15,929 nt of DNA from Caryophanales bacterium (GTDB lineage: Bacteria; Bacillota_I; Bacilli_A; RFN20; CAG-826), in contig JAQYPI010000071.1 of the NCBI GenBank assembly GCA_028726925.1, positions 1 to 15,929 on the forward strand, given 5' to 3'. The notes beneath the pieces are model-generated. The model made no database searches, was not told the DNA's origin, and saw nothing but the letters and a program-made list of their open reading frames with translations. A program made the translations under genes and the position numbers. Positions 1 to 6,751 of this stretch are shown here, piece by piece (position 1 is the stretch's first letter; every line of letters starts with the position of its first letter).

Positions 1-233
1 TCCAAGCGCTCGCCATCTTTGTTGAGGGTCGGGTACATAGACATCCCATTCACGAAAAAGGGTTCGTTGAAATTGACGTTGAGATACGTGACGTTCACGA
101 TGACGGCGCAACTGCAAAAGACGACGATGCCCGAGATGACATCGACGACAATAACCCATGGTTTCCGTTTCTTTCTTTTCGGGGGAAGGGGCGAACCCGT
201 TGGTTTCCCGTTCTCGTCCTTTTCGTCAGCCAT
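1..233 (-). CDS. lepB: Signal peptidase I, N-terminal part (runs off window)
   Basis: Type I signal peptidase, the membrane serine protease that removes signal peptides from exported proteins on the outer face of the membrane. Only the first 77 codons are in the window. They show a hydrophilic N-terminus with a basic stretch (PPKRKKRKP, residues 17-25), one hydrophobic segment (about 26-48), and the family box VNGMSMYPTL (61-70) in which Ser65 is the expected catalytic nucleophile; the Lys of the dyad lies beyond the window. The ATG at 233 follows a consensus promoter by only 9 nt and has no Shine-Dalgarno, so the mRNA is probably leaderless or nearly so. It follows rplS on the same strand, as in many Clostridia and Bacilli, but a terminator separates the two. 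The family call is firm; the leaderless reading is inference. Confidence 0.93.
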   Translation of the reverse strand, partial: MADEKDENGKPTGSPLPPKRKKRKPWVIVVDVISGIVVFCSCAVIVNVTYLNVNFNEPFFVNGMSMYPTLNKDGERL

Positions 234-242
234 ATCGGGAAA

Positions 243-271
243 ATTATATGTATCTCCGCCCTTTTCGGCAA
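243..271 (-). promoter_or_regulatory. Promoter for lepB (TTGCCG-17-TATAAT)
   Basis: On the minus strand TTGCCG (271-266) is followed after 17 nt by a perfect TATAAT (248-243). The expected +1 is about G236, three nucleotides before the lepB ATG. It lies just past the rplS terminator, so lepB can be expressed independently of rplS. Confidence 0.7.
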
Positions 272-291
272 TCCGCGCGTATGCGCAGGAA

Positions 292-318
292 AGGAAAAAG
301 GCCCGCAGAACGGGCCTT
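292..318 (-). terminator. Intrinsic terminator after rplS
   Basis: A perfect 8-bp inverted repeat (AAGGCCCG at 298-305, CGGGCCTT at 311-318) with a 5-nt loop. On the minus strand its 3' arm continues into TTTCCTT. It lies 24 nt past the rplS stop codon and separates rplS from lepB. Confidence 0.8.
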
Positions 319-341
319 CGTCACGAAATGGGATTTCTCTC

Positions 342-689
342 TTACTTCGCTTCTTTGATGCGAGCAGCTTTGCCAGAGAGTTTGCGCATGTAGGTGATCT
401 TGTTGCGGCGGACTTTGCCGTGCTTGACCACTTCGATCTTGGCGATCGAGGGGGCATTCACGGGGAAGGTGCGCTCAACGCCGATCCCAGCGGAGATCTT
501 GCGAACGGTGAAGGTGGCAGAGACACCGGAACCGCGGCGCTGCATGACAACGCCTTCGAAGACCTGGTTACGTTCCTTCTTGTTCTCGATGATGCGGACG
601 TAGACCTTGATGGTGTCGCCGCTCGAGAAGTCGGGAATGTCTTGGCGAAGCTGACGGGCAGTGATCTCATTGACAAGGTTGTTGTTCAT
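342..689 (-). CDS. rplS: Ribosomal protein bL19
   Basis: Large-subunit protein bL19, which sits at the 30S-50S interface. The 115-aa length and sequence are typical: the N-terminus has the family pattern before SGDTIKVYVRI (residues 23-33), followed by ENKKERNQVFEGVVMQRRGSG and the basic C-terminal stretch KHGKVRRNKITYMRKLSGKAARIKE. The ATG at 689 has AGGAGG eight nt upstream. The gene has its own promoter about 100 nt upstream and its own terminator. In most Bacillota rplS is the last gene of an rpsP-rimM-trmD-rplS operon; here it is divergent from rpsP and reads in the same direction as the ffh cluster on the other side of that block. Confidence 0.98.
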   Translation of the reverse strand: MNNNLVNEITARQLRQDIPDFSSGDTIKVYVRIIENKKERNQVFEGVVMQRRGSGVSATFTVRKISAGIGVERTFPVNAPSIAKIEVVKHGKVRRNKITYMRKLSGKAARIKEAK

Positions 690-742
690 GGGTCATTCCT
701 CCTTCAGCATTTAGGGTTCTCTTCAGGTTCATTCGCCCGTGA

Positions 743-778
743 CGTGGACCAGCGGAGCCTGCGTAGCGTGTTTCCACG
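743..778 (-). promoter_or_regulatory. Structured 5' leader of rplS (candidate L19 leader)
   Basis: The transcript predicted from the upstream promoter starts near 780 and has a leader of about 90 nt. At its very 5' end CGTGGA (778-773) can pair with TCCACG (748-743), enclosing a short G/C-rich segment that can form a small CAG/CTG hairpin. Autoregulatory bL19 leaders are known in Firmicutes (Rfam L19_leader). The helix is visible; equating it with that family is a guess I could not test. Confidence 0.35.
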
Positions 779-786
779 CGTGGATT

Positions 787-815
787 ATCATAGCCATACG
801 GCAGGGGATTGGCAA
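787..815 (-). promoter_or_regulatory. Promoter for rplS (TTGCCA-17-TATGAT)
   Basis: Minus strand: TTGCCA (815-810), 17-nt spacer, TATGAT (792-787). Each hexamer matches five of six consensus bases. It points toward rplS and lies back to back with the rpsP promoter. Confidence 0.75.
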
Positions 816-846
816 GGAGAATTTTTAAAGTGTAAAGCATTTTTGC

Positions 847-875
847 TTGACACCCGAATCCAGCATGCATAAAGT
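847..875 (+). promoter_or_regulatory. Promoter for the rpsP-khpA-rimM-trmD operon
   Basis: A perfect TTGACA (847-852) is followed after 17 nt by TAAAGT (870-875). The A/T-rich stretch at 821-845 just upstream could act as an UP element. The predicted start leaves a leader of about 25 nt carrying AAGGAG (893-898), seven nt before the rpsP ATG. Confidence 0.7.
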
Positions 876-905
876 GTTCCCGTTGAATAGAAAAGGAGCA
901 CTACC

Positions 906-1184
906 ATGTCCGTCAAAATCAGACTTACCCGCATTGGCCGCCACGAAGATCCGTTCTACCGCATCGTTGCCGCGGATTCCCATTTCGCGAGAGATGGCCG
1001 CATCATCGAGCAAATTGGCACCTATGATCCCACCAAAGGCATCGATGCCGCTCAGATCAACGAAGAACTTGCGATCAAGTGGCTCAATAACGGCGCCATC
1101 CCGTCGGATTCGGTCCGCACCATGCTCGCTCGCAAGGGCATCATGACGCGCTTTGCCGAAAGCAAAAAGAAGGCCTCGAAGTAA
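906..1184 (+). CDS. rpsP: Ribosomal protein bS16
   Basis: Small-subunit protein bS16, needed for 30S assembly. It has 92 aa, slightly longer than the minimal family size. The N-terminus VKIRLTRIGRHEDPFYRIV and the following RDGRIIEQIGTYDP are the family signature; the C-terminus is Lys-rich. The ATG at 906 has AAGGAG at seven nt spacing. It is the first gene of a plus-strand operon, and its TAA shares its last A with the khpA ATG, which suggests translational coupling. Nothing in it is unusual apart from its orientation relative to ffh and rplS. Confidence 0.98.
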   Translation: MSVKIRLTRIGRHEDPFYRIVAADSHFARDGRIIEQIGTYDPTKGIDAAQINEELAIKWLNNGAIPSDSVRTMLARKGIMTRFAESKKKASK

Positions 1185-1474
1185 TGGAACGCGATTACGC
1201 CGCCATTCTTCTCCCTTTGATCAAGCCCATCGTTCACAATCCGGACGCTGTCCTCATTCGCGAACTTCCCGGCGCGACCAAGAGAGATGTCACCATTGCC
1301 ATCATTGCGAACGATGACGACACCGCCCGCTTGATCGGACGGCGCGGCACCGTTGCCAATGCCCTTCGCGAAGTCGTTGGCATCGCCACCAAGGCCGATG
1401 ACACGAACCAGCATATCCACCTGAAATTCGAAAGTTTCAGCGAAGGCGAGGAAAACGAGGACGACGGGAAGTAA
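1184..1474 (+). CDS. khpA: KH-domain RNA-binding protein KhpA (YlqC family)
   Basis: A small single-KH-domain RNA-binding protein, 96 aa. In Gram-positive bacteria KhpA partners with KhpB/Jag to bind RNA and influence cell elongation and division, and the gene normally lies between rpsP and rimM, as here. The KH fold is visible as ARLIGRRGTVANALR (residues 48-62) with the GxxG loop GRRG at 52-55, preceded by the strand DVTIAII and followed by IHLKFES. The C-terminal tail is acidic (EGEENEDDGK). The ATG overlaps the rpsP stop by one base. Its stop codon lies in the loop of a terminator-like hairpin that immediately precedes rimM. Confidence 0.92.
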   Translation: MERDYAAILLPLIKPIVHNPDAVLIRELPGATKRDVTIAIIANDDDTARLIGRRGTVANALREVVGIATKADDTNQHIHLKFESFSEGEENEDDGK

Positions 1475-1493
1475 TTCCCGCCGTTTCTTTTTT
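1461..1493 (+). terminator. Terminator/attenuator-like hairpin between khpA and rimM
   Basis: ACGACGGGAA (1461-1470) pairs with TTCCCGCCGT (1475-1484), ten positions with one A-C mismatch, closed by the GNRA-type loop GTAA (1471-1474). The run TTTCTTTTTT (1484-1493) follows at once. This is the layout of an intrinsic terminator, but it ends exactly where the rimM ATG begins and there is no separate rimM promoter or ribosome binding site behind it. It probably acts as a partial terminator that sets rimM-trmD output below rpsP-khpA. Confidence 0.7.
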
Positions 1494-2003
1494 ATGGAAA
1501 CCATCACGGTCGCACGTTTGCTAAAGCCCTTCGCCCTTCGCGGGGAGATCCACGCCATTTCACTTACGGAGTTTCCGAAAGATCGCTTCAAGAAAGGGCG
1601 TTCCTTTTTTGCTGTTAAGGCAGGAATAGACCCCATCCCCCTCACGCTCAAAAGCGCGCGAGGGCAAGGGGATGCCTATCTCTTCACGTTCGAGGAAATC
1701 CGCTCCGTCGAGGAAGCGGAAACCTTAAAGGGATGCGATCTCAACATGAACAAGGAAGAGGCTCCTTTGCCGGAAGGATATTTCCGTTTCGCGGACCTCA
1801 TCGGCTGCCAGGCTTTTGACGAGGCGGGCAACCTCCTAGGAGTTGTCCTTTCCGTCACGGAATTCGCCCCGACCAAAAACCTTAAGATCAAGCGGGCGGA
1901 TACCGGAAAACCGTTCTACGTCCCCTTTATCGACGCTTTCGTGAAGACGGTTGATGTCGAGGCAAAACGCATTGAGATCCACGTCGTCGAGGGCATGTTA
2001 TGA
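1494..2003 (+). CDS. rimM: 16S rRNA processing/30S maturation factor RimM
   Basis: RimM binds uS19 on the immature 30S head and helps 16S rRNA processing and 30S assembly. It has 169 aa, the normal size. The N-terminal RimM domain opens with ITVARLLKPFALRGEIH (residues 4-20), matching the family pattern of a G/A-rich start followed by LRGE. The C-terminal PRC-barrel domain (about 94-166) includes YFRFADLIGCQAFD and the conserved VPFIDAFVKTVDVEAKRIEI. This start is dictated by the family N-terminus, but no Shine-Dalgarno precedes it; the upstream 20 nt are the 3' arm of a hairpin and a T-run. The stop overlaps trmD by four bases (ATGA), indicating coupling. Confidence 0.95.
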   Translation: METITVARLLKPFALRGEIHAISLTEFPKDRFKKGRSFFAVKAGIDPIPLTLKSARGQGDAYLFTFEEIRSVEEAETLKGCDLNMNKEEAPLPEGYFRFADLIGCQAFDEAGNLLGVVLSVTEFAPTKNLKIKRADTGKPFYVPFIDAFVKTVDVEAKRIEIHVVEGML

Positions 2004-2773
2004 ACATCACGATCCTGACCTTATTCCCTGACATGTTCGCCGGCTTCACCACGAACTCCATCATGAAACGGGCCCTTGGAAAAGGGGTAGCGACCATCAA
2101 CGTGGTGAACATTCGCGACTACACCAAGGACAAATACGGCAGGACCGACACCCCGCCGATTGGGGGAGGGGCCGGCCTCATCGAAAAAGCCCAGCCCATC
2201 GTGGACGCCCTGGCTTCTTGCCGAAAGGAAAACTCCCACGTCATCTTGATGTCCCCTCGGGGAAAAACGTATGACGAATCGATGGCGGTTTCCTTTGCGA
2301 AAGAGGAAGATCTTATCATCGTCTGCGGCCATTACGAAGGCATCGACGAACGGGTCAATGATTATGTCGACGAGCTCGTCTCCATCGGAGATTACGTCCT
2401 CACGGGCGGGGAAATCCCCGCGATGGCCATCGCCGACTCCGTCATTCGCCTCCTCGATGGGGCGATAACCGCGGAATCCTTGACGGACGAGTCCTTCAAC
2501 GGAAACCTCCTCGAATACCCCCAATACACGGAACCTTATGAATTCGAGGGGAAAACGGTCCCCGACATCCTCTATTCCGGGAATCATGCGGCCATTGAGA
2601 AATGGAGGAGGAAGCAAAGCCTTCTCTTGACCAAGAAGCATCGACCGGATCTTTTCGCGAAACTCGAACTCACGAAAGCGGACAGGAAACTGCTCGCGGA
2701 GGAGGAAAGCGGCGAGACCCCGAAATGGGAAAAGGACGCTTTGGAGAAAGGGAAGAAATTCCTCCACCGATAA
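2000..2773 (+). CDS. trmD: tRNA (guanine37-N1)-methyltransferase TrmD
   Basis: Makes m1G37 in tRNAs with a G36, using S-adenosylmethionine, which prevents +1 frameshifting. It has 257 aa, the usual length. The SPOUT fold with its deep trefoil knot is represented by MSPRGKTYDES (residues 84-94), VCGHYEGIDERV (108-119) and SIGDYVLTGGEIPAM (128-142). The N-terminal PPIGGGAGLIEKAQP (52-66) corresponds to the family YGGGAGM motif. The C-terminal tRNA-binding part has LLEYPQYTEP (170-179), SGNHAAIEKWRRKQSL and HRPDLF. The ATG overlaps the rimM stop (ATGA) with GAGGG six nt upstream. It is the last gene of the operon and converges on lemA across a shared terminator. Confidence 0.97.
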   Translation: MNITILTLFPDMFAGFTTNSIMKRALGKGVATINVVNIRDYTKDKYGRTDTPPIGGGAGLIEKAQPIVDALASCRKENSHVILMSPRGKTYDESMAVSFAKEEDLIIVCGHYEGIDERVNDYVDELVSIGDYVLTGGEIPAMAIADSVIRLLDGAITAESLTDESFNGNLLEYPQYTEPYEFEGKTVPDILYSGNHAAIEKWRRKQSLLLTKKHRPDLFAKLELTKADRKLLAEEESGETPKWEKDALEKGKKFLHR

Positions 2774-2781
2774 ATCCAAGG

Positions 2782-2847
2782 AAAGCCGAAAAAAATACCC
2801 CTCGCCTTCGAAAAGAAGGGGGAGGGGTATTCAAAATCGGCTTTTTT
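2782..2847. terminator. Bidirectional terminator between trmD and lemA
   Basis: Nested inverted repeats: AAAGCCGA (2782-2789) with TCGGCTTT (2837-2844), and inside it AATACCCCTC (2794-2803) with GAGGGGTATT (2822-2831). A T-run follows on the plus side (2842-2847), and the A-run at 2788-2795 can serve as the T-run after the inner stem on the minus strand. It can end both convergent operons. Confidence 0.85.
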
Positions 2848-2848
2848 C

Positions 2849-3514
2849 TTACGCGAAGAAATCGCTTTCCGCCTTTTCCTTCATGGCTTTGCTCGTCGAG
2901 AAGGGGATGCGAGTCGTGTAACCGGCCTTCGCGGCGACGATACGATAAGTCGGCCACTGATAGACGAGGGAATTCCATTCGAGGACCGCGTCGTTGTAGG
3001 ATTCGCGGGCAGCGGTGATTTCGCGCTGGGTGTAGTTGTTCTGTTGCATCGCGGATTGGATGTCCTGATGCGCGCGGAGTTCCGGATAGGCTTCAAGGGC
3101 GACGTTGATGTTACGCTCGGCGGTGTCGAGTTTGCTCACGACCTCGTTGCGCTCGGCATCCGAGAAGTTCCCGCTGCGGTATTTCGCGATTTCCGCAAAG
3201 GTCTCTTGGTCCAACTTGATCGACTTTTGGAGAAGGGAAGCGGTGTTTTGCAGGATGTTCACGCGATTGACCAAATAGTTATCGACCGTGGAGGCGTGGT
3301 GTTGGATCTTTTGCTGCAGGCTCTGAAGATGGGAACGGGCCTTGATTTTCATGATCGCGAAAACGATGCCGGGGATGACGAGAGGGAACCAAAGGAAGAA
3401 CGTGAAAACCTTGCTCCGCCAGTCAATCGTGATGGGGAGGGATTTCTCGATCACGTGAATGTCGCGTCCTTGCTCGTTGACGGGATCTCTTGTTTCGTCT
3501 AATTCATTGCTCAT
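2849..3514 (-). CDS. LemA family membrane protein
   Basis: LemA proteins have one N-terminal membrane helix followed by a helical bundle; their molecular role is still unclear. This one has 221 aa. A cytoplasmic-like acidic N-terminus of about 30 residues precedes a hydrophobic segment (about 36-58). The family core is seen in VDNYLVNRVNILQNTASLL (residues 77-95), LDTAERNINVALEAYPEL (129-146) and TQREITAARESYNDAVLEWN (162-181), which match the LemA pattern of NLI.NLV, EAYP.L and ARR.YN.AV..YN. The ATG at 3514 has AGGAGGTT six nt upstream. It follows the 621-aa membrane protein by 21 bp, so the two are probably co-expressed. It is last in the long minus-strand run that contains ffh. The long N-terminal extension is unusual for the family. 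Confidence 0.88.
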   Translation of the reverse strand: MSNELDETRDPVNEQGRDIHVIEKSLPITIDWRSKVFTFFLWFPLVIPGIVFAIMKIKARSHLQSLQQKIQHHASTVDNYLVNRVNILQNTASLLQKSIKLDQETFAEIAKYRSGNFSDAERNEVVSKLDTAERNINVALEAYPELRAHQDIQSAMQQNNYTQREITAARESYNDAVLEWNSLVYQWPTYRIVAAKAGYTTRIPFSTSKAMKEKAESDFFA

Positions 3515-3535
3515 GTTGGCAACCTCCTAGATCTT

Positions 3536-5401
3536 TTATATCTTAACCCCTTCCTTCTCTTTAGAGAAGATGGAAAGGATTTGCTGCCGAATCGCCTCGT
3601 TTCGGTCTTTGCCATTTGCAGGATAGGCAAGCAAACCCCGTTCATAATGGGGAGCGCCGTCTTTGACGAAAGAACGAATGGCTTGGTCGATCTTGTCCGC
3701 GTAGGAACGGTTCGTTCCCCCGATGTCGGAAACAACCATGCCTTCTTCTCGTTCCACCCGGTCGTATTGAACCCAATGGACCGGGATCGTGTGCATGTGC
3801 CCATCCCCGCCGAGCTTGCTCACGTAGTCGGTGCGCGGCGTCGTTTTGAAGGAATAGGCGTGGATTTGGACGATATCGTCTTTCCCGTCTTTCTCCGCCT
3901 TCGAGACCTTGAGAATAAGGGGCAGGCTCGGATCGGCTTCCTCGGGGCGGAATGCGGCGGGATCCAAAGAATTCGCCATAACCTCATGCTCAAACGTGGA
4001 GAAATTCGAGAAATCGTCCATGGTGCCGGCGATGTATTCGTCCGGCATGTGGGTCTGGTAAAGCGGGATGGAAATCAGGGGAGCGAGATCGAAATAGAGA
4101 CTTCGGATGAAATCGTCGCAATAAGAGACGAAGTTCGCTTTCGCCGCATCCACGCTAAAATGAACAAAACGGTCCGGATTTGCGCTGTAATCGAATTGCT
4201 GGGAATGCCGAGAGGCGATGCTGTTGAGCATGCCTTCCTTGACCTGCACGAAATCGTCGCCATAAGGCAACGGATTCATCAGCAAGTCCAGGACGTTCTT
4301 CTGGGCGAGAGGGGTGTAAAGCAAGCGGAATTCCGTCTCGTTATCGCGGTTGTCCGCGCCGAAAAGGGCGTCGAATTTCTCGTTCCCGATTTTCGTGAAA
4401 TTCGTTGTCGGGTCGTCATCCATCAAATCGGCTTTCGCCTTCTTGTCGAGGATTTTGCTTCTCTTTTTCACGAAGCGGGAAACCTTCTTCTCGTCTTGGG
4501 TATCTTCCCCCGTCGGGCGGCGGCTGAAATGGAGATTGGGGGCGGCTTGGTTCCCGTAGATGAGGCGCGTCTGCGTATCGTATCGAGGGCCTGGGTGCGT
4601 CACGGTCGCGGTCAGGGTTTCCGTGTGGGTCACCGTATAGGTCCCGTCTTTGCTCGAATGGACCGTCGTCCAGGTGATGACGATGGAGCCCGTATAGGGG
4701 ATCTCCACGATGCTCTCCGAGAGATCGCGTTCGAGAACGAAGGGGTTGCCCTGAATGTTGCCCGAAAGGACGCCGAGGATCGTCGCGTCCTTGCCCAAAT
4801 CCTTCGGGAAACCGAATTTCTTCACGAGGTAGGCGAACCTCCCCACGTGGAAATAGCGGTCCAAATCGAGGACGGGGGTCGTCTTTTTCATGATTTGGGC
4901 GGGAATGTTCCAGTCATAGTTTCGGTTTAGTTCGCGGAGGTCTTCAAAGCAAAGGCTCTTTTTCTTTTGAACCTCTGCCTCCAAGCCTTTTAAGCGCGTC
5001 TCGATCTCCTTGATCTTGGGGTTTAGAACGCGGACGAGGTAGATGAGCAAAGCGACGCCAAGGCAAATCAGCAAAAGGCCAGAAACCGGCATCGCCCATC
5101 CCTGGTCGAGATGCATGAAACCCGCGATGGTGAAAAGAAGGCCAAGGAGGAAGCCCGCGACGATCAAAACGATAAGGAAAGTGCGCCAGCCCTTGAAATG
5201 GGAGGCATTCTTCTTCTCGGTCTCGAAATGGCTGAACGTTTTCTGGAAATCCGCGACGTGAGCCCGGTTTCCCTCCACATCGACTTTGGAAGAGGCGACG
5301 AGCTCATCGAAAAAGCGCGTCGCTTCATCGTGGTATTGCTGTTTGAGGCGTTCTTCGTAAAACTTGCGCGGCTCGTAAATCGGCTCTTTGATGTCCGGCA
5401 T
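3536..5401 (-). CDS. Two-TM protein of unknown function, LemA partner candidate
   Basis: I do not recognise a named domain. The 621-aa product has a charged N-terminal region (1-70), two adjacent hydrophobic segments (about 73-95 and 101-127) joined by a short loop, a charged possible coiled coil (about 130-150), and a large soluble part (about 150-621). The soluble part includes a Thr-rich beta-like stretch (YTVTHTETLTATVTHPGP, 255-272) followed by RLIYGNQAAPNLHFSRRPTG (279-298), then a Lys-rich segment at 304-325. With both termini on the same side, the bulk is probably cytoplasmic. The ATG at 5401 lies 3 bp past the ffh stop, with GGAAGG as ribosome binding site; lemA follows by 21 bp. The tight spacing suggests it acts with LemA. 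Large two-TM proteins next to lemA occur in some Mollicutes-related genomes, but that is recall, not a search result. Confidence 0.85.
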   Translation of the reverse strand: MPDIKEPIYEPRKFYEERLKQQYHDEATRFFDELVASSKVDVEGNRAHVADFQKTFSHFETEKKNASHFKGWRTFLIVLIVAGFLLGLLFTIAGFMHLDQGWAMPVSGLLLICLGVALLIYLVRVLNPKIKEIETRLKGLEAEVQKKKSLCFEDLRELNRNYDWNIPAQIMKKTTPVLDLDRYFHVGRFAYLVKKFGFPKDLGKDATILGVLSGNIQGNPFVLERDLSESIVEIPYTGSIVITWTTVHSSKDGTYTVTHTETLTATVTHPGPRYDTQTRLIYGNQAAPNLHFSRRPTGEDTQDEKKVSRFVKKRSKILDKKAKADLMDDDPTTNFTKIGNEKFDALFGADNRDNETEFRLLYTPLAQKNVLDLLMNPLPYGDDFVQVKEGMLNSIASRHSQQFDYSANPDRFVHFSVDAAKANFVSYCDDFIRSLYFDLAPLISIPLYQTHMPDEYIAGTMDDFSNFSTFEHEVMANSLDPAAFRPEEADPSLPLILKVSKAEKDGKDDIVQIHAYSFKTTPRTDYVSKLGGDGHMHTIPVHWVQYDRVEREEGMVVSDIGGTNRSYADKIDQAIRSFVKDGAPHYERGLLAYPANGKDRNEAIRQQILSIFSKEKEGVKI

Positions 5402-5404
5402 GAC

Positions 5405-6751
5405 TTACCTTCCCCAGGGATTCGAACCTCCACGCGGCATTCTTCCCGTTTTGGAATACTGCTTCATCTGTTTCATCATCTCTTTGGATTGCTCGTATTT
5501 CTTGAGGACGCGATTGATGTCCGCGTTCGTTTTCCCCGAGCCTTTCGCGATGCGGTTCTTCTGCGAATAGCGAAGGGTTTCTGGGTGCTTTCTCTCGTAA
5601 GGGGTCATCGAATTGATGATGGCTTCGAACGTCTTCATCTCCCTCTCGCCCCGTGCCTGATCCTCGTCGGAGATCTTCGGCATGCCAGGAATGAGTTTCA
5701 AAAGAGACTTCATGGGTCCCATCTTTTGGACTTGCTTCATCTGACGGAGCATGTCTTCCAAGGTGAAATCCCCCTCGAGGAATTTCTTGGCATCTTTCTC
5801 CGCTTGCTTCTCGTCGACGGCTTCCTTCGCTTTCTCGACCAAGGTGACGACGTCGCCCATGCCGAGGATTCGATCCGCCATACGATCGGGATGGAACGGC
5901 TCGAAGTCGCTCACTTTCTCGCCGACGCCGGCGTATTTGATGGGAAGCCCTGTCAAATATTTGATGGAAAGGGCCGCGCCGCCACGGGCATCGCCGTCAA
6001 GACGCGACATAATGATGCCAGTGAGACGAAGCTCTTTGTTGAACGCGTTCGCGACATTCACCGCGTCTTGGCCGGCCGCGGCGTCCACAAGCAGCAAGGC
6101 CTCGGTCGGGTGGATTTCATGGTTGATGCGGCGAAGTTCTTCCATAAGGCCTTCGTCGATCTGGAGACGGCCGGCGGTATCGAGAATGAGGATGTCATAC
6201 CCTTCCGCGAGGGCTTTCTTCTTCGCTTCTTTGGCGATGTCGACGGGGTCCTTGTCTTTCCCGAGCGAAAAGAAAGAAGCGGAAGTTTTCCCAATGACGG
6301 CTTCGAGTTGCTCGATTGCGCCCGGACGATAGACGTCAAGGGCGGCGACGAGGACCTTTTTGCCTTCTTTGTTCGCGAGTTGATAGGAAAGCTTTCCCGC
6401 GGTCGTGGTCTTGCCGGTACCCTGAAGACCGAGCAGCAAAATGGAAGTCAGCCCGCTTTTTTCGAGGACGAGGCCGCATTGTTCTTCGCCAAGAAGGGCT
6501 TGGATCTCGTCGTGAACGATCTTGACGACCATCTGGGACGGATTGACCTTGTGGTACACGTCTTGCCCGATGGCTTTCTCCTTCACGTCGTTTACGAAAG
6601 CCTTGACGACCTTGAAATTAACGTCGGCCTCCAACAAGGCGACGCGAATCTCCTTCAACATGTCGTCCATGTTCTTTTCGTTCAGCGTCGCGTTGCCGCG
6701 CATCTTCTTGAAGATTCCCGCAAATTTATAACCCAAAGACTCAAAGGCCAA
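5405..6751 (-). CDS. ffh: Signal recognition particle GTPase Ffh (SRP54)
   Basis: Binds signal sequences of nascent membrane proteins with 4.5S RNA and docks with FtsY. It has 448 aa, the normal length. The N domain occupies about 1-90. The G domain has GLQGTGKTTTAGK (residues 108-120), DVYRPGAIEQL (139-149), DTAGR (191-195) and SRLDGDARGG (249-258). The methionine-rich M domain (about 325-445) includes RQMKQVQKMGPMKSLLKLIPGM and the RNA-binding SGKTNADINRVLKKYEQSKEMMKQM. The start is TTG at 6751: an in-frame UGA lies two codons upstream, and GGAGGA sits about eight nt before the TTG. The only nearby ATG is in the ylxM frame. It overlaps ylxM by 11 bp. The G4 element reads SRLD rather than the common TKLD. 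Confidence 0.98.
   Translation of the reverse strand: MAFESLGYKFAGIFKKMRGNATLNEKNMDDMLKEIRVALLEADVNFKVVKAFVNDVKEKAIGQDVYHKVNPSQMVVKIVHDEIQALLGEEQCGLVLEKSGLTSILLLGLQGTGKTTTAGKLSYQLANKEGKKVLVAALDVYRPGAIEQLEAVIGKTSASFFSLGKDKDPVDIAKEAKKKALAEGYDILILDTAGRLQIDEGLMEELRRINHEIHPTEALLLVDAAAGQDAVNVANAFNKELRLTGIIMSRLDGDARGGAALSIKYLTGLPIKYAGVGEKVSDFEPFHPDRMADRILGMGDVVTLVEKAKEAVDEKQAEKDAKKFLEGDFTLEDMLRQMKQVQKMGPMKSLLKLIPGMPKISDEDQARGEREMKTFEAIINSMTPYERKHPETLRYSQKNRIAKGSGKTNADINRVLKKYEQSKEMMKQMKQYSKTGRMPRGGSNPWGR

Noticed and set aside
2486..2500. TrmD has Glu in DESF where many family members have the catalytic Asp of DSF
   Set aside because: My by-eye alignment can shift by one residue (Asp163 is adjacent), and I recall similar sequences in other Firmicutes. 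It is not strong enough to call a missing catalytic residue.
3581..4930. A 449-codon plus-strand open frame opposite the unknown 621-aa protein
   Set aside because: Because the 621-aa gene is itself unrecognised I compared both. The minus-strand frame has a ribosome binding site, tight spacing to ffh and lemA, and clean membrane helices; the plus-strand frame is rich in Arg/Glu/Val repeats typical of antisense shadows.
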